This document shows positions 1-13,400 of a stretch of 64,000 nt of DNA, piece by piece. The translations under genes and the position numbers were made by a program. The DNA comes from Hybos culiciformis (lineage: Eukaryota; Arthropoda; Insecta; Diptera; Hybotidae). The stretch lies in NCBI GenBank assembly GCA_964007475.1, contig OZ023273.1, positions 127,032,732 to 127,096,731 of the forward strand. Reading direction: 5' to 3'. The notes under the pieces are model-generated. The model did no database searches. It worked only from the letters and a program-made list of their open reading frames with translations, and had not been told where the DNA came from. Each line of letters begins with the position of its first letter. Within the stretch, counting starts at the first letter, position 1.

Positions 1-141
1 ATTCTTGAAATATATACGAATTCTTACACTACATGCATTCAAACATAATTATATAAATATTTATATTTCATAAGGCTTGCAACGTAAAGATATTTTGCGC
101 AGGGTGAAGCAATATAAATATTTCCAAAGTATTTACGAAGT

Positions 142-220
142 GTTAATAATCAATCACTACGTTAATAATCAAATCACTACGTTAATAATCAAATCACTAC
201 GTTAATAATCAAATCACTAC
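142..220. repeat. 20-bp tandem repeat, four copies
   Basis: Unit GTTAATAATCAAATCACTAC. The first copy is 19 bases (one A missing) and the following three are identical 20-mers. Confidence 0.95.
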
Positions 221-352
221 GCAATGATATTTGGGAGGTGATGTAGCATTAAGTATTGTAGCAATATTTGTAAATTTATTAGGAAAAATTATTTTTAAAT
301 TGTGTTGGAGCTTAAGAAATCTATTGAAAACTCGCTTCTGTTCTAATTATTA

Positions 353-428
353 TTACAGATGTACCTGTACTATAATACTATTTACACACTTTACACTTTA
401 CAGATGTACCTGTACTATAATACTATTT
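353..428. repeat. Spaced direct repeat of about 31 bp
   Basis: The word beginning TTACAGATGTACCTGTACTA and running to ACTATTTA occurs at about 353-383 and again at about 398-428, a 45-base period, with only the spacer differing. Looks like a short local duplication. Confidence 0.85.
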
Positions 429-1027
429 AGACAGATTTTCCGTCTTTCTGATAAAAAAAATTAGGAAAGATAACAATTAACAATTAGTACGTATTGCATA
501 AATTATTAAATTTTATAAAATTAAACCAAAATAATATTATGCCGACTTACCGTAGCTACGTCGTCGGCAAGTATGAAAATTTTTTGAATGTTATAAAATT
601 TAAGAACAAAGTATCTGAAACTGAAACTACTTTTTAACACTTTAGAACTTTTATACGATTTTAATTTTACAATAGAGTACTTACAATTCGTTTAATGTTT
701 AGGTTACATTTCATGGAACAAAGATTTCGAGCCAAAATAAATATTATTTTCTTCATGTAAGTTCAAAATAATGTTTTCATAATCCGGTCAAAAGAAATTA
801 ACGCTAGCATATTTGCATTATACATTTATGGTTTTTTAATATAAATTAGTTGTGTACTTTAAAATTGATAGGAAAAAACTTATTAGAGGTGTTTATTATT
901 TATTTATTTTTAATTACATCGATATTTCAAAAAATATTGATATGAACTCTTTATGTATCTAAAAAAAAAAGGCCAACTTTGTATGCTGTGCCTTATACAC
1001 ATCTTATTTTTTATTTTTTTAATTAAT

Positions 1028-1430
1028 GCCTTGTTCAGACAACGACTTAATCATGATTTCGTAATCATGATTTGCGTAGATAATCATACTTTGAAAACCT
1101 GTGTGAACGCGATTATGAACGAAAACAAAAAAAGTAAACAACATGAAAGCAAACAAAATAAAAACATAAATATTATTTGCTACTCAAATTTTTTTTTGTT
1201 TTGTAAATAAAGAAAATATGTCAAAAATAAAAGTCAAAAATAACTAGGAATGAGTGGAAATGGGTAACATGGATGGTAAAAAACTATAAACTCATCCCTG
1301 AAATTTTTCATGATTTTCGATAATCATGATTTCCGATGACAATTTTTTTGTATGAGCAAATCATGGAAAAAAGAATGATAATCACAAAAAGTAAGATTAT
1401 CATGATCAGAGTTCATTGCCTGAACAAGGC
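1028..1430. mobile_element. MITE-like element with inverted ends
   Basis: Left end GCCTTGTTCAGACAACGA and right end (reverse complement) GCCTTGTTCAGGCAATGA agree at all but two positions. The interior, about 400 bp, is non-coding and contains several AATCATGAT/ATCATGATT words in both orientations. An AT dinucleotide sits at both borders, but no longer target duplication could be assigned. The size and absence of an ORF fit a non-autonomous DNA transposon; superfamily unknown. Confidence 0.7.
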
Positions 1431-4354
1431 ATAAATATAAGATTTTACTCTCCTATATGATTTGTTTGAATGATTTTTGTGAAGAAGTTTATGAGTGAAG
1501 TGTACGTAAATACGTAGTTTCATTATATTAAGATGAGTCATTTTAATTCTTTTGAATGAATTTTATTCTTTTTATCAGCTGACTGTTTTCCATTTATTTT
1601 CTTAAGGTCAAGAAAAACAAAATAATATTATGTTAATTACAAATAGTATATCACATGCAACAAGTTAATAAAATATCAGATAAACAAATAAAAAAACCGA
1701 ACTGAAAATGAATGTCTTTTTGTCTGTATGTTCTCAAAAATCTCGTACTTCCATACAATATGTAACCCACCAATTTATTTGTAAAGTTCGCAATATCAAA
1801 ATTATTGTTTACGACGATTACTGCAATAATAAAAATCATTCAAATGTTTGTTCATTCATAAAAAAACACAAATAACAAAAAAAAATTCATTTCATTGAAC
1901 TACGATGCAGATGACCTCAAACTCTCGTAAATTATATCAAACTTTAATTTGGACATATCAGAAGATTTATTGAAAAGAAGTAGCTTAATGTAGGTACTTC
2001 GTGTTTTCATCAATAAAAGTCCTAAGTATTTGAACAATATTATTTCAAGAGTAGAATCCACCAACTCGAAGCATAGTGGTGTTGCTGTTGTACTTCGAAA
2101 TAAATCTTAAACAAATAAATAGGTGATAATGTACTTAACCACCCAAGAAAATCATTTACTTAAAATTATGTCAAAAATAAAAATAATTTTAATGGATTTC
2201 AATATCGAATAATAAAATTTAAGCGTTTGCTGTCAATGAAGCAATTAAAGTACACAACATTATAATACTAAGATTATTTTATAGCAATTCATTTGCATGA
2301 TATTGTTTAATATAATTAAAAAAATTCATTAACAAAAGTTAAAAAATTAGTGTTTAAAAAATACTGATATTAGGACAGTTTTGTTTTACATAATTTATTT
2401 TCAAAGACAATCGAACATCTTATTTTCACTTTTCTTTAACGAAAGCATTCGCCCATTAATTCACCATGTATTATAAACAAAATTAAAAAATTATAAAGCA
2501 AAGCGTTAAACAACATAAATAAAATTATTCTTGTACTACAGCGCAAGAATTACGTTATTAGGTAGGCGGACATGTTAATAGCTTACCGTTAATATAACCA
2601 ATTTTATAAGTATCATTAATTTATGGCATATATTTTTACGGTAAAAAATTTGTCATTATGGTATGATATTATGTACCTTATATTTGCTTGTATATAAATG
2701 TTTTTTAAATATTTCCATATATATATTTAATAAGAATTAAGCAACTATTTTTTGAATAGAATTATTAAACTCATAAATATTTTCCTCCAAATTAAGAATG
2801 AAAACAAAAGAATATAAACTCAAAATACATAATAAACATAATATTTAAGTATACATAACATAAGTATTTAGAATTATTAAATTTTTATGAAAAACTATTT
2901 AAATTTAGAGTAAAATTTTAAATTTTTTTCATGAAATATTATTTGAAATTCTCTCATCGTTGTAAATTAGACAAGTACAAGTACCTATATATTTTCTTGC
3001 ATAAAAACAAATTTTGTTGATTAGCTAGTGCACGACGTTTGTACCTTCTTTAGTGAGAAAATACGAAATATTATCCATATCAGAACGATAATATTAAAAT
3101 GAATATATGACATTAAGATATTAGGCTAAAAAATGCTGTAACAAAAAAAAAAAAATTTAAATTTATTTAAATTGCTACATTTCTTAACGTATTTTTTCGT
3201 AATATATGATTCATATACTATTTATGATGAAAAAAAGAAATGTTTTAATGCCATATTAAGAAAACAAATTGATATATCAAAGTGACAAGATAATAAAATT
3301 CAAAAAAAGAAGTATTTTTTGATGAAATTAACAAATTTTAATAGTGGATCATTAGGAAATCAAATCTATCATGGAGGAGGAGTTTTTGGATATGAAAACT
3401 TAATTTGTAGTAGTTTAGCTGAAAAATAGTAAAGTAATGAGGCTTGTTGAAGTTTGATTCGACGACGACTTGTCTAAAGTAAATGATTAAAAATAAAATG
3501 AACTGTACTTTCCTTGAACAACGACCAATTCTTTTAAAATTATTAAAAATTATGTCGAAGGGTTATTTTCTGTCAACTCAAAATTGAAAAAAAAACTTTC
3601 CTTAACTCATCATCAATTTTTAAATATTCTGCATTTGATATGTACTCAAACTCAAAATCATTCTTCATTCAACAATTTGGGAGGAAATAACGCATACATA
3701 CGAACAAACAACATTACAATATATTAAAAATTAAATAATAAAAATAACAACAATACAATGTAATTGTTGCTTTTATTTGATTATTTAATTAATTTACATA
3801 TAACACTGGTATATCATGCTGATGAATTTCAATAAATCAACTAATTTATATAATGTTGAAATAATTAACTTCTAAATTTCGATTCACCTAAATATAAGTA
3901 CATTTGTTATGAACGAATACATTCAAATAATTTAAAAAGTGTATAATACATAACAATAATGTTAATTTAAGAAAATTATTTTAAACAATTAGTCTCTCAA
4001 AGTGTCATAAAATGGATATAAAAAGTTAAATAAAAATAATAATCAAAAAAATTTTTTTTTTAATTTTAGTTTAGCTTTTAAACCACTATCTCATTTTTGC
4101 AAGGTACAAACTTGCATTTGAAATGATTTTGAGGTTTTGAGCTTTCGTATGTATATTATATACCTAAAATCTACTATCTTCCTAATCTATTTTGTTAATT
4201 TTTTTTAAGCAAAATAAATTGGACAAATTTTTTTTTGTATAATATGTAGTTATATACAATTATACATAAATAAACATAAACATGAACACATAACATTACT
4301 AAAAATTTAAAAAATCTACAAATAATGTATATATAGTAAATCAAAAAAACATAC
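1431..4354. other. Non-coding AT-rich stretch (probable EML intron)
   Basis: No exon with convincing coding content and splice sites was found. Expected to be intronic to the EML gene because the exon at 4355-4426 ends in an open phase and no HELP-domain exon is visible. Confidence 0.5.
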
Positions 4355-4426
4355 CCATGCTTTAACATATGATTTGCCATCATAGTTGATTTTGATGCTA
4401 AATTTAATAAGGATTTCGCGGACAAT
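4355..4426 (-). CDS. EML: EML exon, short serine/lysine-rich linker segment
   Basis: A 72-base exon with acceptor TTTTATAG at 4427-4428 and donor CATGG|GTATGT after 4355. Phase 2 in and phase 2 out match the previous exon. It encodes (R)LSAKSLLNLASKSTMMANHM and then LKHG. The frame is maintained without a stop across the join. The next exon, which should approach the HELP motif, was not found between 1 and 4354, so the intron probably runs past the left edge. Confidence 0.55.
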
Positions 4427-7400
4427 CTATAAAACAAAAAAGAAAAATAGAAACAATAATCATGCAAAAAACCTAAATTATATAACTACACATTCTATAA
4501 ATAAATAAAGTTTATTTGTGAAATCATAATAATGCTTGATTCAACATAAAAATTTATTCAACTTTTCAAATTTCCAAAGTGAAACAGTATACAGAAGAGC
4601 TTTGATCGTTCGATTGATTAAAAATACAACTGAGAAATCGTCGTCGCCAATTCGCCTTTATCAAAATGCTATTTATAGGTATAAGTTAGTTTGTGATGAA
4701 AATCTGTATTTTTTTTTCGAACTCTTTTCTCCTCGGTTTTTCAACGGCTTTTTGTTGGTTGTCTAATACTTATTATTAAATATAAATAATACGTACCTAC
4801 ATGTATTTCATACACCGTATAGGTATAATAAAATTATTACAATAATAAAAAAAAACTATTTCTTTTTCCAAAAAAAAAAAATTGACTTACCTCGCGTGTA
4901 ACTGATTACCACCCATCCCGCCACCAAAATCACCTGTTGAATTCCAACGTTTACCTAAACCACTGTGATGATTATTAGTGTTATTGTTATTACTATTATT
5001 ATTTTGCTGATTTTGATGTACTGAATTTGGACGTGGTGACGGTGATGGCGCTGGCGATACACTGCTACTACTTTGCGAATTGTCTGAATGAGAATGTAGC
5101 GAACCATTTGATTGATGATGTTTGCGATGCGCCAATGTAGCAGCAGCAACATTATGTCGCCTCAAAATTGATTCACCATGGTGATTTTGTTGATGTGGAT
5201 GATGGGTTGGTGTACGTGGTAAAGGTTTTCGTAATTTCCACTCATTTGATGTATTTGATGATAAACTATTGTTTGTGGGACTTGGCGAAGTCACTAGAAA
5301 AATTGAGTGAATATATATATAACAAACACAAATAAAATTCACGAAATAAAAACATGGAACATTTTGATAAACGAGAAAATGAGAAAATGAGGAATTTTAT
5401 GGCAAACCATATAAAAAAAATATTAGATAGAATATTTAAAATTCTCTTATATATATTTATTATTATAGCAAAATCATGATGAACTAAATATTTATTTACA
5501 GATAGCACTACAATATTGATTAATAATATCAATATTTTTTTATTAAATTTCGAACCTTTATAAAGCTAGTCAAAAATTTAGGAGTTGTTTATAATTTTTA
5601 ATTCACATTAATTTTACTATTGATTATTTAGAATATAGTAAGATTTGCTTATCATGTTTTACACCCATATTTACATCCATCTAACGACAAAATATTTCAA
5701 CTTCATATTTGTAAGTAGTCATCTTCGTCTATATATAACTCGTCAAAGAAAATACTTAATATGTATCAAAATTTTGACAAAAAGGAGATTACTTACGAAA
5801 GGGCGGATGTCATAAGATCAAACGAATATAACGTCAAAGGAGTTTATGCTTCAAAATTAACGTTATGACCCTTTATCAGATTTAAATGAACATAAGTCAA
5901 TTGTCTTTCTATTTATTTTTAATTCAAAAAAATTCAAATTGGACAATAACACAAGGGCAGTTGCTTTTACATCTTTTTCAAAAAATAATAGCTGTAAAAA
6001 AGTAAGCAGAACACTGTATATTAAAATATCTTTTAAGAAAATATATTATGTCAGAACCATCAACATTTATGAATATATTCATTTATAATCTTAACCTTAG
6101 ATATTTTGACATTGAAACATAGAGCTGAGCCACTTTATGGCTTATTTCTATTTATACAAAACAAATATTTATACAAAATTTATTAAATTTTTTTCTTTTT
6201 TCACTCAAATTTATGCTCAATCTCTCTCTCTAGGTTTAGATACATGTTTCTAATTTTAAACAACATTATAAGCATTACAAAAAAATCTTATAATTTCTGT
6301 TTCTGTTTAAAATGTTGAAAATTTTCAACAAAATACAAAAATATAGGAATATAAATAATATTAGTATACTTGTAGAACTAATAAAATAATAGAAATTTAA
6401 ATTCAAATTCAGCAGAAATTAAAAAAAAAATAAATTTAAATATAATGTTTAAGTAATTTACAACTTAATTAGCTCAACTGATTTTACTAGATCCCAAAAA
6501 TTAGATAAAGTTTTACTCACGTCTATTAAAGCTTGGCACTGGTGCAGTTCTAGCCGGTGTTGATGGTGCACTTCTGCCACCGCTAAATGAGCTAGACTGT
6601 GTTGTTCCACCGTTTCTTTCGATATTTCCCTCAAATAAATTTAGTCGCCGAAGGACATCAGCTAATGTTGATCGCAAACATACGATTTCATCTTGTTGAG
6701 TTAATACGCGACGCTCTAAATCATGAACACGTCCAGCTAAACTTGACTTTTCAGATTCAAGCATTTCATCTGAAAAAATAATAGAAAAATTCATAAAACT
6801 TATTATATATTTAAGCTTTAATTTAATTATTAATTTTTTTAAATAACAATTTTAGCGGCAACATGGACTGGTTTGTTGAAAATTCAGATATTTTAAACAC
6901 CACATTATTGTTCTAAGAGGTATATGTATATGTAGTACAAAATATTAGACATAATAAAGTAAACGATCATAAAGTATACAATACGACATTTTATACCTTA
7001 TTATCTCTGATAATATGTATCTTAAGTACTATATCATATTCTCAAATTTTGCATTATAAAATATAAATCAAAAATTTGATTTAAGATAAAAAATTAATAC
7101 CAAAATACCAAAAAATTAAGTTTTACTACGTGATATATAAACGTAGTAATTTACAAAACTTAATTTTTTGGTATTTTGGTATACAGTAGATTAGCATTAG
7201 TTTTCTAAGCTTTAAATATTGCAAAAGAGTTTATTATCGTTTGAAGTGATGAGCAAAATTTTCCTTCCGTCAAAAAAATTCTTTATATTTAAATTTAATT
7301 TTATTTTAATTTAATATCTAAAAAATATTTTTTTACATTATACTAAAGTGGTGTTTAAAATAACGTTGTAGGTAAATCGAATTAATAAAATTTGCTAGAA

Positions 7401-10400
7401 TTAGTGCAACAAACGTACTATACATATAATTGGTTGTTATCCAAAACTAAAATTTTAAATATAGTGAGAAATTTATAAAAAAAAACAAACATGACAAACA
7501 TAAATGTATCTAAATATCTTACTTCCATTATTAAATTGATTGTATATATATTTAGTTTTATTATAATTAAGTTGTATTGCTCGCTTGTATTAAGCATTTG
7601 AAATAAATAAATAAATAAATAAATAAAAATCTAAATATCATAATTTATTAAACAACAAATATACGAACAAGAAATTATTATTTAAGATTTAATTTAAATT
7701 ATTTAAAAAAAAACATATTTAAATAATTCAGAAATTTTGTACTTTATTTAATTAAATAAGATTAAGTAAAAGTGTACTGACAAGGTCAATAGGAAATTTG
7801 GAGGCGTCAAATTTAAATTAGATTAAAATTAATGAGATATCTTTAGGCAATTTCCATGTAAATTTTTTTTTATTTCATTCAATGTGATTTAGCATGCAAA
7901 TAATTTTTAAAATATTTAAATGGTTTAACAATTGTTAAGAATGTTGTTGAAGGTGTATTTATCATTTTATTTTTTGTGGTGTAAGTGTAATTAATTCATA
8001 AAAAAATTATTTTTATTTGTGAATTTAATTTTGATTTTTATCTGGTCAAAAAATATATTTTTGTGACAAAGAATTCTCTGTATGATTTTGATCCTGAACA
8101 CTTGTTTAGCTAAATAAAAAAACATAAGCAAAAAGAACTTGTTCATCAGAATGAATCAAAGTATATTATAGAATAATAAAGGTCGGTACATGTAATTATG
8201 AGTAATATTTTACTTGAGGAAAATATATGTATACGCGTAATGGATTTTCATATTGTTTTCATTGGAGTCCTCAAATTGTCGGTATTATCCTTTTAACAAA
8301 CACAGCTTTTTTCATCTACCAAAGACATTCAGAGTTGACATAATATTCGAATAAAGTACAAAAAATTGCATTATTTCACTGATCCATTGCTTGTCGATGA
8401 AACCCCCTAATATCAGTTAGTACTATTATTTGTACATATAGATAATACTTAATATATATTACATTTATAATGGTTATAAAAGTTATATAAAACTATAATA
8501 GATTAACCTAAAACAAAACATTAAAAATATTGTAACGATTACGAAATATACAACTAAAAGACGAAACTACACATTGAAGTTTTGTAATAATAAAACTTAA
8601 TGTTGTGTGTAAAAGCCGTGTCAAAAACAACAAAACGAAATAATTACAAAAGCTCAACAGCACACATAATTATTCAGTTGTGCCTAAGTAACTTACTCCA
8701 AGCATTATATACCCCAGCCATTGTATCATCGTCGTTGTTTGCGTGATTCAAATCCATATTTTTTTATTTTTTTTTATTTTTTGTTTTCTACATAAACCAT
8801 AAACTATTAAACTTATATGTGTATAATTTAAATTGATTTGGTAATAATAATAATTTTCTTATAAATGATAGTGTAAAATATATAGTTATTTATGTATAAA
8901 TCACAGTTTTATATTTCGTTTTCAATAATAAATTGATTGCTTTTTATTAGCAGAATTAATTTGTACATAGAAATTGATGTTAAAAGTTTACTTCAAAGTG
9001 TTTTCCATAATAACGCTTATTGACATCAAATCGTTTTCTTCATTAATTCATAACCTAATTTTGGAAAAAGAAGAAAAATATGAATAATAAGAAATAATTA
9101 AATTAAAATCCATAATTGGCAACAAATTGAAAATTTGATTTAAATTAATTGTTATAGATTGTTTTTCAACTTAATTGATTCAATAAATCAATGTTTCGGT
9201 GTGCCTGTTTCCGGTAAATTTGATTTAAAAAAGACAAATATTAAAAAATTATTATTTAAGAAGCATAAAGTGACTTCAAAAGTCATAACAAGAGTTGAGA
9301 CCCGGATCTCAAGTTAAATTTTTTTACACTCATCTGTTATAATTTTAGAAATTACACATACCTAGTTAAAATCTGTCTTTATTACAAATGACGGAAACCC
9401 GATTCAAATTACTATTTATAATATGTTATGCACAAACGATTGCAAATAACTTTGTGTAATATTATCATAATACTCGTAATAGTCGTAATAATACAAAAAC
9501 AGACTTGCAAATACTTTGTTGTATACTTTAGGCTGTAGGTTTATAATTAAAATATTCTTTGTTTTATATTCCGAAGCCTGAACTCCTAACACTATCGTTT
9601 ATTATACGTAATATATATATGTTTATTTATCAATATCTTTTGATTTTCTTCAATATTTGGCTCATATACTCAAAATCTATATCGCTTCAATAATATCACC
9701 GTGAATTATAAGTTAATCAATATTATTGAAATTAAAATCAATTTTGTTTTATTTGATTATCATAACTTTTGTTTAGTATAATAGCCCACATGAAGTTTAC
9801 CGAAAAAATCTGAAAAATAACTTCATAAGCAACTTCAAATTATGAATTAAAAAAAAGGGTTATTTTTAAATTAAACTAAAGTAAAATATTTAATTTTGAG
9901 AACAAAAATTAGATTTTGTTGCATTCAAATGTTCATTTCATAAAAATTAAATCTCCAATATAATACTAAATACGTATTTTATATTAATGATTTAATTTTA
10001 GTTTGATGTAGTTGTCTTCTGTTCCAAAGGATAAAACATTACTATATTGATGCAGCAGGAATATACAAATAATATATACATGTATTAGTTTCAACCTCGG
10101 TTTTAACAACACATGTATAACTTCTGATTTACATTAAAATATGGATAAAATGTTAAACTTATTTTACATAATGCTTTAATTTATTTTATCGCAATTACCA
10201 ACAATCTATTTAACTGCATAGTTTAAAAAAAAAATCAATAAATAAATTATAATGAAAATAAATTTATTTACAATTGAGTTCATGAAATATGTAAGTTCAT
10301 TAAAACTTAAATACTAATAATTATAAATAGCTTTTTAATTGATTAGTCCATGATTTAATTACTTAAAAAAATTTTATCTAACTAAGCTTAGTTAAATTAG

Positions 10401-13400
10401 AAAATTTTCCACTTACTTAATTATATGAGTAAGGTTAGGCTATAGAATGTCTAATGCTAAAAAAAACTGTAGCCATTTTCTACAATATTTCATCACTTTT
10501 CCTAATATCAGACGATATCGACTTTTCAACAAACAGTTCTATAAAAAAAATTGTCAATCTTTTCAACATTAAATTTTTATTTTTGGATTCTTTGATATTA
10601 AAATTAAAGTTGGGCTAAAAAAGCCAGTCAGAAAAAAAAATGCCTCTCAGTGGCTGGGGGCTTTTAAGTGCAACGATAAATGTTCTCAATTATCGCGCAA
10701 ATTTTAAAATTTTAGACAACGCATGTTTACAATTCACCACCCAAAATTAAATATTGAAATTCAAATAAAAAATCAGCTTATTAGAATTTCCGGAATCATA
10801 ATTGATTGGCAGGTTAAAGAGCAAAATAAAAAGAACTAACTTACAGAATATATCACGTCAATTTTACTTTTACGTACAAACAATTTTAGATGAAGGCGTA
10901 AAAATATTCTACATGTAAGTAAAATTTCAATGAAAGTGAAATGCATTAGCGAAATGAATGGAAATCATGCAATATTTTATATTTTGTTTTTAGAAATTAA
11001 TAAAAAAAAAAGGTTTGTGATTAATTAATGTGATTCGTTTTGAAATTTCTAATTGTTCATTCATTACCACCTTTTTTTTTTGTAAATTTGATACAAAAAT
11101 CTTTTTTAATTTTACTTCTACTAAATTGTAAGATACAAAGTGGAAAATAAAAGTATTAGTTGTATTGTTTCCGATTAAAATTATAAAACTGAAGTTTCAT
11201 CTTGTTTCAATTCAGAATTACATGGTAAGAATAATGAAAATGTTTCCGATTAAAATTATAAAACTGAAGTTTCATCTTGTTTCAATTCAGAATTACATGG
11301 TAAGAATAATGAAAACATTTACTAGTTGTATAAGCCGTAAGAATTCCAAGCTCATTAGTTATCTAATCCTGAAAACTAAGTATTTGGAATTTACTTTCCT
11401 AGTTCTTCCATGAGTTTTGTCTTCTGAAAATTTAGATTGGCTGCATAAGCAAATTTAAATATTCTAATTCAACATAATTTATGTTACGATTACGAAAAAC
11501 AAGAAGATACTTATATGCACCCGATTAATTATGCAATATAAAATATTGTACATATATATATTATATTGTAGGTATTTATCGCAATTATGTAATAATTTCT
11601 TCAACTCAGAAAACTTATTATGGTGCGATGATTTATTTTTCAATTTTTATGTAAGAATTAAAGAAAAATTGAATGAAAAAGAAATATTTGAGTAGGTGGT
11701 AATTATTTCATGTTGCACGAATACCTAAAAAGAAAAAAAGTGATTCAAGCTGTTGATATTTTGTTCGAGTTTAAATTTTTTATATAATGTGTACCTGATG
11801 TTAATCATTCCGTTAAATTATTATTTAACACTCTTTTGCAATTAAATACCTACTTCTTTTCTGAGAAAAATTTTCTTCAGTGTAGAGAAATTTATAAAAG
11901 TAGAACTTTTTTTTAATTAAATTTGAATGAAATAAAATAGAAAAGTTATCTAAGTACCTACTCTAACATCCATTTTCCCGTTCAAATATTTTGTTAAAAG
12001 GATAACATTTTTTGAATCAGAATTTCAATCTATTCTCGTCATTAAAACTATAAACTATAATTCATAAAAACTATAAATCGGACATAATAATATATTTAAG
12101 TATATGTATATAATAATATAGATTTTCTAGAAATTAGAAGTTAAAAATATCTGAAACTAAATCTTTATACTTAAGATTAAAAAAAAATAAATTAAAAAAA
12201 AATCGATTTGAATATTATTCTTTTGTCGTCTAATAAATATAAGCATTAATCATAATATCATAAGTTACTATTATATGACTATTATGATATGTATGTCTAT
12301 ACAAAATACGCATATTAATAAAGCAAAGAAAGCAATGCTATTTATTTTGTTCTACAAATAGATATATACTTTTTTTCAATCAAATATCATCTTAATGTGT
12401 CTGTTGTCTGAGCAAATTATGGCAAATAGTTATATGCGATATTATGTAAGGCAAAAAAAATTACGATATACATTGCATGATTTTTATTTTATGAAATAAA
12501 AACGTATACATATTAAAGTATGATATAACGATATGAATATTTATATAAATACATGATTTAGTTTAAATATTTATGTATATACATTTTTACAACAAAGATG
12601 ATTATTATACAATAAACCGAAAAAAGGATGATTGTTTAAGAAACTTTTTTAATATATACAGTTCCATAGATTTTGGACTTCGTTTTGAATCTTATTTTTC
12701 AAAATGAAAATGCTTATTTAAAAGCATCCTCTTTATGCTAAAAGCTCAAAATATCGAAATATTTGCTCATAAAATCGAAAACTATGTCTTAATTTGATTG
12801 AGATACAGAAATATGGAAACTTAAACTTAACCTTAAATTTTTGGTGTTAATTCAAAACAATTGAAGCATAGTTTTTATAAAGTTTTTAATAAAGTGGAAA
12901 ATATTTTACTTCAATCTCTACTCTTAAGTATTCATTGTTCACCATATAGTAAAATTAGTTTGGAGCTAGAGCTAATTTATTAAAACCTTTTGTTTAATTA
13001 AAAATGTAATTTCTTAAAAATAAATGAAGTATGAAATTTAAATTATAATTTTTAGTTTTAAATAGAAGCTTGTTGACAAATTATATTATCAACTTAATTT
13101 AACACATTACTAATAAGATGAAGGAAATTACGTAATTTAAAATATTTAGGTTAAAATAAAAGTTCAAACCAATTGTACATTTATGTGAATATTTAATTGT
13201 GACTCCAATCAATTCTAATATAATTTTCGTAGCATTTTTATGATAACATGATAGTTTTGTGTGAAAAGATTAAGTTGATTTTTAATAGTGCCATCTTTAA
13301 TACTGAAAGATTATCAAAGATATTCTACAACCGCTGAGTTACATAATGCTACAATTTTGATGAAAGAATTTACCTATAATAACCAATTAAATAATAATTT

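Noticed and set aside
953..1210. 85-codon plus-strand frame
   Set aside because: Overlaps the MITE border and is made of A/T-run codons; not coding.
1900..2106. 69-codon minus-strand open frame
   Set aside because: No ATG near its start, no splice sites of quality, no recognisable motif; acceptable as chance in this composition.
3370..3470. Minus-strand phase-compatible frame after acceptor TTACTTTAG as next EML exon
   Set aside because: No donor follows, the frame runs to a stop, and the sequence shows no resemblance to the EML linker or HELP motif.
4955..5152. Minus-strand frame overlapping the EML linker exon
   Set aside because: Shadow of the true frame.
4887..5342. Reading the EML linker as a stand-alone 151-residue gene
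   Set aside because: The first residues come from intron sequence upstream of the acceptor at 5294-5295; it is an internal exon.
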